Shown here in pieces: positions 11,820 to 23,020 of a stretch of 64,000 bases of DNA. Numbering within the stretch: position 1 is the first letter of the stretch; the number at the start of each line of letters is the position of its first letter. A program made the position numbers and the translations under genes. The stretch is from contig CM049321.1 of assembly GCA_026874595.1 (NCBI GenBank), forward strand, positions 14,775,479 to 14,839,478, given 5' to 3'. This DNA is from Sipunculus nudus (Eukaryota; Annelida; Sipuncula; Golfingiida; Sipunculidae). Below the pieces are notes generated by a model, which saw nothing but the letters and a program-made list of their open reading frames with translations, did not search any database and was not told the origin of the DNA.

Positions 11820-12095
11820 GGTTCTCAAGCACCGCCAGCGTCATATTTACCCCCCCCCCCCCCCCCCCCCCCCGCATCAAACATTTTTATTTTGACTCTG
11901 TATCTTTCAAGAAGATAAATATTACAATTTATGTAGTCCTTTAACCTGTTTAGCAAATAAATATGTTATTTTCATTCTTTTTTTCCCCTGATCTTATGAC
12001 ATTTTTATTGAAAATACAAAAAAAGGTAAAAAATAAAATACCGCCCGCCCGCACTGATTTCTGAAAAAAAAGTGCCTGAAAACCATACCTTTTTT
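11820..12095 (+). repeat. Interspersed repeat with expanded poly-C, copy 1 of 3
   Basis: The order 'GGTTCTCA-GCACCG', a C-run (24 C at 11850-11873), 'GCATCAAA-TTTTTATTTTGA', 'TCAAGAAGATAAA', 'TATGTTATTTTCAT', 'CCGCCCGCCCGCA' and 'TGATTTCTGAAAAAAA' is shared with 34482-34790 and, more decayed, with 43861-44160. In the copy at 34.5 kb the C-run is only five bases, so it has expanded here. No coding capacity. Confidence 0.75.
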
Positions 12096-12639
12096 CGCCT
12101 AACATATCATTCTTTTCATACTGATACCTTCATCCTCATTCAACATATACATTACCACCAACAGGCCATGGACCTACCTTAAAAGAAAAAGAAATTCCTG
12201 GTAAAACCTAGGCCACTCTATATATCCTCTTTTTAAGGCCTATGGACAAAACGCCTTATTTTGAGCACTCTGGAATTCGTTCTATTCATTTCTCAAATTT
12301 TCTTTATAACAAATATATTCACCAGACCATAACATTAATAATTAATACATGCATCGCCTTCATGTCATATACAGCTGAGCGTCATGGCCCATGGGCCAAT
12401 TGACCTATGTAGCATTGGTCCCCCTGTTTTAGTTATTCATATAAGGGGGGCGACAGGCTAATAAGATGGTATACAAGACAAAAGAGGCCATAGATCTATG
12501 CTTTTTATCAAATTGACGGAGAGGACTTGTAACACTTATTCAAGTGATTATATAAGTCCAATCTTTCACCAGGACCTGTGCATGGGGTATTTTTATCTTT
12601 AAGGTGGCAGATGTGATTGTTAGTAAAATAATTGTATTA

Positions 12640-13120
12640 TCATAGGCGGCGGATCCAGGGGGTGGGGGGGACAAAGGGGGCACTCCCCCCCCCCCCCAAC
12701 TTTCCTTAATATTGTTTTTCTACATTGTGTAAAACTCATAAGTTTTACACTTCCAGTTCAAAATTATCAAAAATGCACAAGGAATGTTACCAGAGAAAAC
12801 TTTTGTCCAAAGATGACTGCACTCTGTAAACATATTTTACCCTGATTGTTACCCCCTCGAAAGTCATTTTTTTTTCAATCCTTCCCCCCCCCCCCCCCCG
12901 TATTCCCTGTGTCAGGATCGAGTTGATCCCTCAATGGACTGTAGACGCCCTTCACCTCTTTTCGCAATTTCAATTTCATTGAACGTTCGTATTATATTTT
13001 TTATATAATTGTGATTAATTAAATTTTAACATCAAAGTTTCTCTCTCAATTTTTATTTTATTTTATATTATTATTATATTATATATCATTACATTATTAT
13101 TATTATTATTATTATATTTA

Positions 13121-13155
<35 letters not shown>

Positions 13156-13160
13156 GGCCT
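12640..13160. repeat. Low-complexity block: poly-C tracts and (ATT)n
   Basis: C13 at 12685-12697 and C16 at 12884-12899 flank a unique segment. They are followed by AT-rich DNA and an (ATT)n microsatellite at about 13092-13155. The phrase GGCGGATCCAGGGGG at 12647 recurs as a variant near 49261, which suggests a small dispersed element. No gene. Confidence 0.6.
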
Positions 13161-15124
13161 CAAAGTCTTACTTGTCTGTAATATAAGCTTCTTCTCATAG
13201 CTACTGTTATGCCATGTGCAATGTTTGTAAAACCGACATTGGAAACAATCGATTGCAAAGGCCGGAGATCCCCCTCCCGAAACTCCAATACTTCACAAGA
13301 TTTGTCTAGATTTTAGTATAGTCTCTTTACAGCTCATATCTCAGCTCGAACTCGAACGGTCAGGCTGGACCAGTGGACTGTTCTGCTGCTGAACGACAAA
13401 GTCTTCGGCAGTCAAAGGTATTTATCTTGTATTCATAATCATGAGCTAATTGAACAGGAGTCTACAAGTCAACAGACGCTTCAGATAAGTGGGTGCTGAG
13501 ATGGTTTAATAAATTCACACCATAATCCAGTAAACAGTCGCGCAAGCGCTGCACTGTCATTTCGCCTGGTATGGGGACATATCGGCCGCCACCACATCGG
13601 CAAATCGACCATATCGGCCGCCAGCTTCAGTGAGCCACCGACTCAGAACTTAATTACACTAAACTAAAGACCCATCATATATATGCAGAGTAGCCCTAAC
13701 AGAGGAAACAAACTTTCATTCATATAACTGCTTAACTGCATTAAATGCGGCGATATTCAGGATCCTGGATACCGCCGCATTAAAAACTTCAGAGTAAGCT
13801 GCATGGCATGGAGAACTTAAAACCCATGTCCAGAAAAAAATCGTGTAAAATACAATGTTTATGACTAGGAAACTTTAAGTAGTCTAAGGAAGATATAGTA
13901 CTTTATTCGAATGACCAAGAAATTCAGCTAAATATTATGTTTTTGTGTGTAAACAAGGCTCTCTTTTAAAACTTTGCAACCCTGGTGCATGAAACTGTCT
14001 CAAAATCTGAAACAATGAACTGCGTGACCTTTACTCGCTGAGCCAACACGGCCTGTTACCACTGGTAACACAGGCGGCTGCCGGCCAGCCATGGCTGGGG
14101 GAAAACCCAGAGCAGGCATTGTTCCCCGCGTATCAATGGTACTGTTTATTAGTACAATATATATTCTTCTGATCAACATTTAAAGTGGACAAACACTGTC
14201 TAAGTGGTATATGCGTATTTGATAAGAATATCTTTATTTCTTAACGAATACGACATTTTCAGACGAAATATAAGAATTTAATTGTCACGTGGAATGTCTC
14301 TAGTTTCCTCAAATTATCTTCTAGCGTAGCGTAGTAAGAGAGCAGGGGAGCTAGGGCCTCAGTTGGCTTGATGTCGTAGTCGTAGCTCCAATGCTCTCTC
14401 CCTATGCTACGCAGTCCGAGAGCCCTAAAAGATAAGACGCCTGCAGCATGCAGCAAGGAAACGTCTTGCACCATTAACGGACGACTGTTTCGCCGCCTCC
14501 CCATATGTTGAGATAAGCACTTGATAAACATATACAAAAACATATACATATACAAAAATAAAAAGTTAGTTATTTTTTTTTTTTGTTTCTTGTTGCTGAA
14601 AGGAAACAATGAGATTGTTTAAATGTGAAAGTGTTGGCTTATTAAACCACCAAGATGAACTCTACTCGACGATGTTTAATCTCAAATTAGGTAAATGTAA
14701 AATGCAGTTATATGTCACACGTAATAGATTACTTGTAGATAAAACGGGTATTTTAGAAAACTAAATAGATAAAATAGGTATTTTAACAGTTACATCGTCA
14801 AATAAATAGGCTTTCAGGTCAGTTCAAGCCAACCGACATATTATTAGCAAAGTCGAGCCACGAAACTCGGCTTAATACTAAAGTCAGCCGTCTTTTTGTT
14901 CAAGTCAGCTCTGTTTGTGTGACTAACACGGCTCTGGGCTGTACCTGGCTCTGTCCATTCAACCATGGCATATATTTGCTGAAGAACACCATTTCATTTG
15001 TGTCTGATAAAGATTAGTTTTAACACGGGTATACATAATCCTTAACACCTTAATGATCTTGATGTGGTTCACGGTTATTTAAAATCTGTCTATGTCATAA
15101 GATATTCTGTGTACTTAATAGAAA

Positions 15125-15191
<67 letters not shown>

Positions 15192-16139
15192 TATCTTGTA
15201 TATTTTATAATAAATAACTTGCGAGTAAGCCTGCTGGACAATTTGACTTTTCAAATTAGAAGAGTTTTATTTTCAATTTAAACTAAATATGGACAGATTA
15301 TTTGACCAAGGCTTAAATTTGTTTTGCTGAAAAATTATAAATCTGATAAAGAAATATATGTAATAAGAAGAAATATTTAAAAATCCCAGCTATTGCGGTG
15401 TGGCAGTAGCAGTACAGTAAGCTGGGAGGTCTTGAAGTTAAGTCTCAGCCGAGTGGAAAAGATTTTTCAGTGTCAGCCCCCATCGGGCTTAATGGGAAGG
15501 CCGTGCCCAATGGTATTGTTTCACTCGCAAATGAGTGCTCCTTTCGGGGTATGACCTAACAACGGTTAAGATTATACATACAGAATCCTCAGGTGTAGTA
15601 GTCACCGGGCCTGGTTAACACCAGGTTATCCAAAATGAGAAGAAGCATGTGCTTCTGCTCCGGCATGTTGTCCAAACCGGAATGGAATTCTGCTGATGTA
15701 CATAATTAAGTTAGCATTAACAATTTTACCATCAACTCCAATGAAAACATATTTAAAATGTTTGATGAAAAAAAATCACTAGTTTATGAGTTGGTTATAA
15801 ACCTTGAGTTTGCTATGATAAATTTTTTGGGGAAAACTTTCATATGCCCCTTTAATTCCCACCAATCTACTCAAACACCCACAAAACAAAAATAAACACA
15901 ATGTGTTTACATAGTTTATATATATGTTTCATAATATGATAATCATCAAATCATTAAGATATATATTTACTCCTTTCTCACTCTTTAATTAAAAGAAGGC
16001 TACTCTTTTACCACAGCGCTTGCTCTTTTTTTGTCATAAAATTTACCTTTGGCAAGCCTGTGGTCATCCTGGAGTAAAAACGGGTTTCTCTATATAACCT
16101 CCCTTCACTGTCTTTGCCATGACAGTCTTCGAATCAATT
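13161..16139. other. No gene recognised; includes (TA)n microsatellite
   Basis: A pure (TA)n run of about 60 bp lies at 15128-15188. The largest open frame (minus, 14259-14609) has no family signature. Any 5' exon of the zinc-finger gene that starts at 16632 could lie here, but I cannot place one. Confidence 0.45.
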
Positions 16140-16608
16140 TTAAAGGGCTCAGTCACCTATCTGGCCTTGATAAACTAAAAGTAATCCCATGGAGCTTTTA
16201 TAACATTAGGCCGGAAAATTTGGATATCACTGCACACAGGCTGCTTGTTATATGTATATCAACGTGTTCATAATATGTGGGGGCCCGCCAAAATAAAAAC
16301 AAATTCAACAAGGGCACCTGGCGGCAAGTCAGATAAGCCAGAGCTCTGCAAACGGCGTTTTGCAAGAAGTGGCCTTTATACCTCCAAAATGCAACCTACC
16401 ACCTGAAATTACATGTTTTTTCCTGTTTTACAACAAAGCTTTGTTTACAAACACGTTGTTGATGAACAGGCTTATGCATCCTTCACAGAGGCGTTATAAG
16501 AACTTCATATAACCAGAATTACCCTTAGATCATTAATATATAAGAACACAGAAGAAGCTAGAAATCACATAAATTATTTTCTAAAGGTCGATGAATGGGC
16601 ATCTTTAA
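16140..16608. mobile_element. TTAA-bounded MITE, copy 1
   Basis: This 469-bp element matches 54903-55361 throughout, including 'ACACAGGCTGCTTGTT', 'CGGCGTTTTGCAA', 'GTTTACAAACACGTTGTTG' and 'TTAGATCATTAAT'. Both copies begin TTAAAGGG and end CTTTAA, with short inverted ends (AGGKGCC...TCACC). TTAA duplications are typical of piggyBac and Kolobok elements. Its right end lies 21 bp before the splice acceptor of the zinc-finger exon. Confidence 0.8.
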
Positions 16609-16645
16609 CCATTTATCTCTCTTGTTTTCAGTTCGTGTAATTGGG

Positions 16646-18337
16646 ATGGATTCAAGCAGTTACAAACTACAAGATGTTGATATGTTTATCAAAGAAGAAA
16701 CAGCCCAGGAGCACGCAAAGCAGGGTTGGGGAGCCAACACTTTATTTGACGAGGAAAATATCCATGAATATAAAGAGGAATACCAAGATGAAACCTCTTC
16801 AGGAGGTCCCGACACACCTAGCAGTAATGATATATCAGACATAAATAAGACAGATGATATTACAATTAAAGTGGAAACGGTGATTTCCTATACCCCAGAT
16901 GAAGATAAAAATATGTGTCCCATTAAAACTGAAGTCAGTAGTGGACAAAATACGACATTTGCTTATACAGATACAGCCTTTCCGTTACAATGCCAGTTGT
17001 GTGGCATGCGTTTCCATGGAGAAAACATATTGAGGCTGCACATAGAAACTCACTCAAGGGAAACTATGAGAACCTTTGAATGTGACAATTGTGCTGATGA
17101 ACCAGGTGACCCCAATAAATCCTTGGGAACAGCATTTAAGTGCGAGATCTGCGGCAAAAGTTATTCAAAATTGTCTGGGCTGACCAGACACAGTAAAGTC
17201 CACACAGGAGAGAAACCTTACAAATGTGAAGAGTGCGACAAATCGTTCTATGATGCATCAAGCCTGAGGGTTCATAAAAGATATCATACTGGAGAGAAGC
17301 CATTCCAATGTGAACAGTGTGACAAATGCTTTACCTTATCTTCTTGTCTGCTTTGGCACATAAAAGTTCATACTGTTGAAAATCCTTTCAAATGTGAACA
17401 CTGTGACAAATGGTTTTCCGGAAATTGCCATATGATTAAGCACATGAGAGATCCAACCGGAGAGAAGCCTTTCAAATGTGAACATTGTGGGAAATGTTAC
17501 TCCAAAACAGCTTATCTGATTAAGCACTTAAGAGTTCATGCGTTAGAGAGGCCTTTCAAATGTAAGCAGTGTGGTAAATGTTACAGTCGTTTATCAGAGC
17601 TAAATGCTCATAAAAAGGTTCATACTGGAGAGAAGCCTTTCAAGTGTGAGTTTTGCGACAAACGTTTCGGCAAACCATCAGAGCTCAACAGCCACAAAGT
17701 AACTCATACTGGAGAGAAACCATACAGTTGTGAACAATGTGGCAAATGTTTCTCTAAATCTCACTCTGTGACTTCTCATAAACGAATTCACACTGGCGAG
17801 AGGCGGTATAAATGTAAAGAATGCGGCAGATGTTTCTACAGTTCATCTTCACTCGGTGATCATAAAAGAATTCATACGGGAGAGAGACCGTACAACTGTG
17901 ATCAGTGTGGTAAATGTTTCACAACAGCAAATACCCTGATTAGGCACTTAAGAGTTCATTCTGGAGAGAAGCCTTATAAATGTGAACATTGTTACAAATG
18001 TTTCTCGGTATCTTCTAGCCTGGTTAGACACAGAAGACTTCATAATGGGCCAAATGAGCTGCATCCTGGGGAGAAACAATTTAGGTGTGACCAGTGTGAC
18101 AAATGTTTCACGGATTCATATTCTCTGACCGTTCATAAACGAATCCATACTGGAGAAAAGCCATTCAAATGTAAACACTGTGACAGATGTTTTTCCACAT
18201 CTTCTAGTCTGATCAGGCACATTAGAATTCATACTGGAGAAAAACCTTTCAAATGTGAACAATGTGACAAACGTTTTTATAGAAGTTATCGACTCAAGAA
18301 ACATGCAAAGGTTCATTCTGGAGAAACCATACTGTGA
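16646..18337 (+). CDS. Poly-C2H2 zinc-finger protein (last coding exon)
   Basis: A nuclear DNA-binding protein of the C2H2 class, 563 residues from the chosen ATG. I chose 16646 because a good acceptor (CTCTTGTTTTCAG, AG at 16630-16631) precedes it and the context GGGATGG is strong. The ORF could start at 16595, but that codon lies in the presumed intron. The first ~110 residues are acidic and finger-free, with no KRAB or BTB domain visible. Fifteen fingers follow: one isolated (CQLC...H-x3-H), then fourteen after a gap, mostly with the TGEKPF linker. The finger CEHCDKWF...HMRDP has its last histidine replaced by proline. The pattern is that of rapidly expanding lophotrochozoan ZNF families. 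A decayed relative lies at 21.7-28.5 kb. The target sequence is unknown, and 5' exons upstream were not found. Confidence 0.92.
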   Translation: MDSSSYKLQDVDMFIKEETAQEHAKQGWGANTLFDEENIHEYKEEYQDETSSGGPDTPSSNDISDINKTDDITIKVETVISYTPDEDKNMCPIKTEVSSGQNTTFAYTDTAFPLQCQLCGMRFHGENILRLHIETHSRETMRTFECDNCADEPGDPNKSLGTAFKCEICGKSYSKLSGLTRHSKVHTGEKPYKCEECDKSFYDASSLRVHKRYHTGEKPFQCEQCDKCFTLSSCLLWHIKVHTVENPFKCEHCDKWFSGNCHMIKHMRDPTGEKPFKCEHCGKCYSKTAYLIKHLRVHALERPFKCKQCGKCYSRLSELNAHKKVHTGEKPFKCEFCDKRFGKPSELNSHKVTHTGEKPYSCEQCGKCFSKSHSVTSHKRIHTGERRYKCKECGRCFYSSSSLGDHKRIHTGERPYNCDQCGKCFTTANTLIRHLRVHSGEKPYKCEHCYKCFSVSSSLVRHRRLHNGPNELHPGEKQFRCDQCDKCFTDSYSLTVHKRIHTGEKPFKCKHCDRCFSTSSSLIRHIRIHTGEKPFKCEQCDKRFYRSYRLKKHAKVHSGETIL

Positions 18338-18426
18338 AGAACTATACTTTGTATATTAAAAATGAAAGTTTGGAAATATTTCTTGACAACTTCTCATCTG
18401 AATATTCAGATTTGAAACATTTGGAA

Positions 18427-18469
18427 AATAAAGTGTAGGAGCATATGTAACAAATTCGTTCTGAATAAA
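18427..18469 (+). promoter_or_regulatory. Poly(A) signals of the zinc-finger gene
   Basis: Two AATAAA hexamers lie at 18427-18432 and 18464-18469, 90-130 bp after the stop codon, in AT-rich DNA. Confidence 0.65.
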
Positions 18470-19199
18470 TTTTCATTGTTAAAATGTGTGTTTGACAATT
18501 CTTTCAACTTGTTTGAAATGGTTAAAAATACTTTAAAACCCCTGCAATCAAAACAAAGTAAACAAGGACAAGAGGATATGAAAGGTTATCCTTTAATGCA
18601 TTTACATACTAAAAGCTTAAATTTTTTCTCTGATCAGATTTAGAATATCTAAAATTATGCTTCGGGTTTATATTAAAGGGGACCTAATATATTCACATAC
18701 CAGGTATGTTGAATATACACATATAGTATTATACACCCTTCACACAGTATTACACATTTATCCTCCTTAATTTATTACGGTATCTGCCAATATTTCACTC
18801 TAATCTGTGTGTTTATACTCCTGTTCACGAGTGGTGAACCGGACAAGTCAGTGGCGTGATATAGAAACACAGCTGACACGCCACCTGATTGCAATACCGC
18901 GGGACTTCACAATAAAAATTTTGCAACATTCTAAAGGCTGTATCTGACTGGACTGCGACAGCCTTGTTACTGGTTGGAGACAACAATTGCGAGAAAATAC
19001 GCAAACGACAATTTTCACTTGCAATCACAATGAATCCTACTTGCGTCACGTTGGCGAACATCATACGAGTGTTTGGCAAAAATTCTGCTAAAGTTCATGT
19101 ACCCGTCGTCCGATGTTCATAAGACATTCGTACAACATTTGTGAAATATTCGCACGACATTTCGCTCCCAGATATGTCAGATTCTTCTTTTTAGGGAAC

Positions 19200-19990
19200 C
19201 TGTGAGCTTATGCGATGGTGCGGCGTCGAATGTCGTGCGCCGTGCGTCGTGCGTTGTCTGTAAGTTAATCATAGGTATCTCAAAAACGGCAGAAGCTAGC
19301 ATCACCAATTTTTTTTGCAAATAATCAGTCATCTGAAAAACTATCGGATTTTTTTATTTTTTTTCTAACTGCATTCTCTTAGATTTTATAGGGGAAAAGC
19401 TTAAAAACCTTTATAAATCTTCTCCGAAACTGTCCAGCCAAATTGTCCAATATTTCCCAGAAATGATCCCTTGAACAATCTTTCTCAAATTTTGTTCGAA
19501 TGGTTCGAGTTCGGAGATTTTAAGCCGAGTTACAGGAGGTTGAACTTAGTCATCTGTCCAAAAAAGCACATTAAAATAAAAATCTCAGAAACGGCTAGAG
19601 CTATGATCACCAAATTTTATACCAATGTTTGTCACATATGTCATTTCTGAAATTGAGGTATTGGTGGCGTCACCTACATTGATGTGTTTTTTACAAGCAA
19701 AAATGTAATTTTAAACTCTTCTAGCTTGTAAACTGATTTATGATGAAACTGTTAAGCTGATTGGTTTAAACATTACAAGAATTATTCTATGGTAGGGTTC
19801 TGCCAGTTTTATAAGAATAGATTGGGTAAATACAGCTTTAAAAAAGCATTGTAGCCAATTGAAAAAGGCTTTCTCTGTTTGAAAACAGATTTGACAACAT
19901 GCTGAGTTTCAGCAGCCAAGTCAAGAGGTCACTCAGTTCAAACAGGTGGGGTCCAGACATCACCATGGCAACTGACCTAGCTCTGGCGGG
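19200..19990 (+). repeat. Head of a bivalve-type interspersed repeat
   Basis: GAGCTTATGCGATGG is followed by a GTCG/GTGCGTCG simple stretch and then by phrases such as 'ATCTCAGAAACGGCTAGAGC' and 'ATCACCAAATTTTATACC'. This arrangement is common in bivalve dispersed repeats (from memory of such genomes). Related text occurs at 1-120. No protein-coding signal. Confidence 0.55.
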
Positions 19991-20053
19991 TGTCTAGACA
20001 ATGTGTCTAGACGTCTAGACACAGCGTCTAGACGTCTAGACACAATGTCTAGA
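19991..20053. repeat. Cluster of TCTAGAC palindromes
   Basis: Within 63 bp TCTAGA occurs six times. TGTCTAGACA (19991-20000), a perfect 20-bp palindrome (20003-20022) and a perfect 16-bp palindrome (20026-20041) sit side by side, joined by ACA or ATG spacers. Confidence 0.8.
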
Positions 20054-20219
20054 TGCAGAATTCCCAGATTATTGGAACTATATCTTTCAACTGTTTGAAA
20101 AAAAAACTTGTTTTGCATTTTAAGTGAATCGGGTTTATCATCAGGTCAAATGTGAACTGCTGCGCCTTCATTTTCGGTTGACCTCTGACCTTTCCTCGCT
20201 GCCCAGCGTCCATTTGTGC

Positions 20220-21080
20220 GTCTGTTTCCACACATAAACCCACATATCTCGGGAACCGTTTGACCGATCAGGCTAAAAATTTTGCACAAATGTAGCACTT
20301 TGATAGCTTTATAACATACACTAAAGATGGTGGCGCCACCTGCAACCATTTTTGCACAGCGTCCATCTGTTCATTTGCCTTGGAATAAAATCACTCATAT
20401 CTCAGCAGTGGTTTGACTTTTCCACCTGAAATTTTGCAGGTTTATACATCCTGGACAGCTGTCTCTATTTTATGACAGGTGGCGCCACCTGCAATCACGT
20501 TTACTCTGCAGACATCCAAGCTAATATCTCGGGAACCATTTGAACGATTGGGCCAAAATTTTGCATGTGTATAGATCTCACATGGCTCTTCATCATAGGC
20601 AAAACTGGATGCGCCACCTGCAACCACTTATGCACAGCGTCCATCTGTTCATCTGCTTTGGGATAAAATTACTCATATCTCAGCAGTGGTTTGACTTATC
20701 CTCCTGAAATTTTGTAGGTTTATACATCCTGGACAGCTTCTCGATTTTATGACAGGTGGCGCCACCTACATTCACGTTTAAGCTGTAGACATCCAAGCTC
20801 ATTTCTCGGGAACCGTTTGACCGATTGGGCCAAAATTTTGCTTATGTATAGACCTCACATAGCTCTTCATCATTGGCAAAACTGGTGGCGCCACCTGCAA
20901 CCACTTATGCACAGCGTCCTTCTGTTCATCTGCTTTGGGATAAAATTACTCATATCTCAGAAGTGGTTTGACTTATCCACCTGAAATTTTGCATGTTTAT
21001 ACATCCTGGACAGCTTCTCGATTTTATGACAGGTGGCGCCACCTAAATTCACGTTTACGCTGCAGACATCCATGCTAATA
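20220..21080 (+). repeat. ~278-bp tandem array with GGTGGCGCCACCT core
   Basis: TGCACAGCGTCC recurs at 20353, 20631 and 20908, a period of 278 and 277 bp. Each unit has 'CTCATATCTC', 'GTTTGACTTATCCACCTGAAA', 'TACATCCTGGACAGC' and the palindromic GGTGGCGCCACC twice. Copies are well conserved. The open frames across it are repeat translations. Confidence 0.8.
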
Positions 21081-21681
21081 TGCAACACACCTCGTTCTAT
21101 TCCCCTTGCCACTTAATCCATGCCTCACTTCACCCGTCCCTCTGATTTCTGCAGATACACATAGTCGCTTGTCGACTACCCATATTCTAGTTTTAAAATG
21201 TCATAGTCTGAAACTTGCAGGTCCGAAGCGTCCATTTTGCTGAAATCATAATGACTAAGGTAGATTTGCAGGACTTGAGAGGATATTAAATTTTAAAAAT
21301 AAACCTCCATTCATACTCCCAAACTTTGCACAGGTTCGCATTAGGCCTGTAGGCCTTGTTATCTCCAAATATTGGCAATGAAATTGCATAGGTCGCAAAC
21401 CCCTCTTAAAGTTTTCTCGCAGTTTTCGCACTTCAGACTCCGGGAAACTGACTTGAGAACAGTTCAAAACATATTTGAGACAAAAGGGACGCCTTTGCGA
21501 CTATTTTGCGAGAAATTTTGTTTTGCAATTTTTTTAACATGTTCAAATTTGTGAAAACAAGAAAACGACACTTTGCGATTCACGCGAAGAAATTGATAAC
21601 CGCTGTGAATGTCCTAAGACACTTTTGAGACTCGCCTAACATGTATTGTATAAAAAAGTGAAGAAGAACAGAATATTTTCA

Positions 21682-22170
21682 GTACCACCCCAAGTACAAC
21701 AGAGGCATTTAGTAGATATACAGATAATGGTTCACTCAGTCCCAGGTTTGTTGAGTTAACGGAATTTGGAAATGTGTATGAAGTTACAGTTCATGTGGCA
21801 ACCGAGATCCCTGAAGTTCAGGCAGAAAGAATAGGACTGTGTCGCACTAAATCTGAATCAGCAAATGGACAATAAATGACAGAAACTGAACAGAAGAAAT
21901 TCAAATGTGACCAAAGTGAGAAATATTTTCCTTGTTCAACTTACCTTTCAAGACACAAAAGAAGACATGATACTGAAATGCGATTCAAATGTGAGCATTG
22001 TGGGAAATTTTCCCTTGGTTGTCTGAGCTGAAAAAAGCACAAACGTTCAAATGTGAAGTGTGGCGAAGGTTTCATTAAGAAACTTGACCTAACGAAACAC
22101 ATGCACACACATACTGGAGAAGTGCCATTCAGATGTGAACAATGTGGAAATGTTTCTTCTGTTCATCTAA
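21682..22170 (+). pseudogene. C2H2 zinc-finger pseudogene, 5' part
   Basis: A finger-free acidic stretch ends LCRTKSESANGQ-stop (about 21860) and resembles the intact gene's CPIKTEVSSGQN in position and wording. Fingers follow: CDQSEKYF...RHKRRH (second Cys lost), CEHCGKF, then after a frameshift KCGEGFIKKLDLTKHMHTH and CEQCGN. Stops and shifts show it is dead. It is probably a duplicate of the gene at 16646-18337. Transposon insertions separate it from its remaining pieces at 22951-23020 and 28181-28560. Confidence 0.85.
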
Positions 22171-22950
22171 AGGCCGGCATACACGTTGCGACGCGACCCG
22201 ACTCAACTCAACCCTGCCCGACTGAACAGGTATCCTCAAGTTTTCTACAGTTTTTTTCCAGTTTTTGACCCTGCAGCCTGATGACAACTGGGGTGCATAC
22301 ACATAACGACCCGACTCAACTCAACTGGATCGACGGCAGAGGCGGTACATTCAAATCAACAAAAAACGGTGACAAGCTTGTGACATATGAAATCAAAGTC
22401 ATTAATACATGTTATTTTATTTATCAGAATACATATGTATCTATATCTCGCCCTTTCAAATCTTTCCATCACATAGCTGAATGATTTCAGTTGATATAAT
22501 TTAAGTCTATAAAATAGTATTCGATATCCTGTGATATACACTATATATTCTACATTCGTGAACATGGAGCATATTGATATTATGCTGCCATTGTACTGGT
22601 GACATTGACTGTACAGATATATTCATATATAATGCGCGCATAGTGCTCATGTGATGTAATGTTGTCTTTCTCTGCACCATACTATTTTGCCAAGAAGATC
22701 ACATGAACGAGATAGTCATATGATCAGAGACGTAGCTGTGATTGGTTGCTGACTATGCTTCTGAACGACGCGACTCAACTAGGCACGATTTTTTTCTGAC
22801 ACTGCCAGAAACAAAAAAACTGACGCCGACTGGTCCCGACTCTGGTTGAGTCGGGTCGTTTTCGCGCATACACTTTGCGACGCGCCTCATCTCAACTCAA
22901 CAGTTTTTTACCTGTTGAGTTGAGTCGGGTCGCAACGTGTATGCCGGCCT
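22171..22950. mobile_element. Harbinger-like MITE inserted in the ZNF pseudogene
   Basis: The ends are inverted copies, AGGCCGGCATACACGTTGCG at the left and its complement at the right, about 40 bp with a 5-bp gap. TAA at 22168-22170 and 22951-22953 is a 3-bp target duplication. A 3-bp TWA-type duplication and this type of end fit PIF/Harbinger. A second, inner inverted pair (GCATACAC...CGACCCGACTCAAC near 22293, complement near 22842-22873) lies inside. No transposase is present in 780 bp. Confidence 0.8.
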
Positions 22951-23020
22951 TAAACTGACCAGCCACACACAAACACCTACGGGAGAGGAGCCATTCATAT
23001 ACAAGCAGTGTGGAAAAGGT
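22951..23020 (+). pseudogene. ZNF pseudogene, middle piece
   Basis: LTSHTQTPTGEEPF and YKQCGKG read on from the piece before the MITE at 22171-22950, up to the poly-G run that begins the next element. The fit across the TAA shows that the MITE split a finger. Confidence 0.75.

Noticed and set aside
14259-14609. 116-codon minus-strand frame
   Set aside because: It begins in poly-A/T-derived KKKK and FLYMYMFLYMF sequence. No family match.
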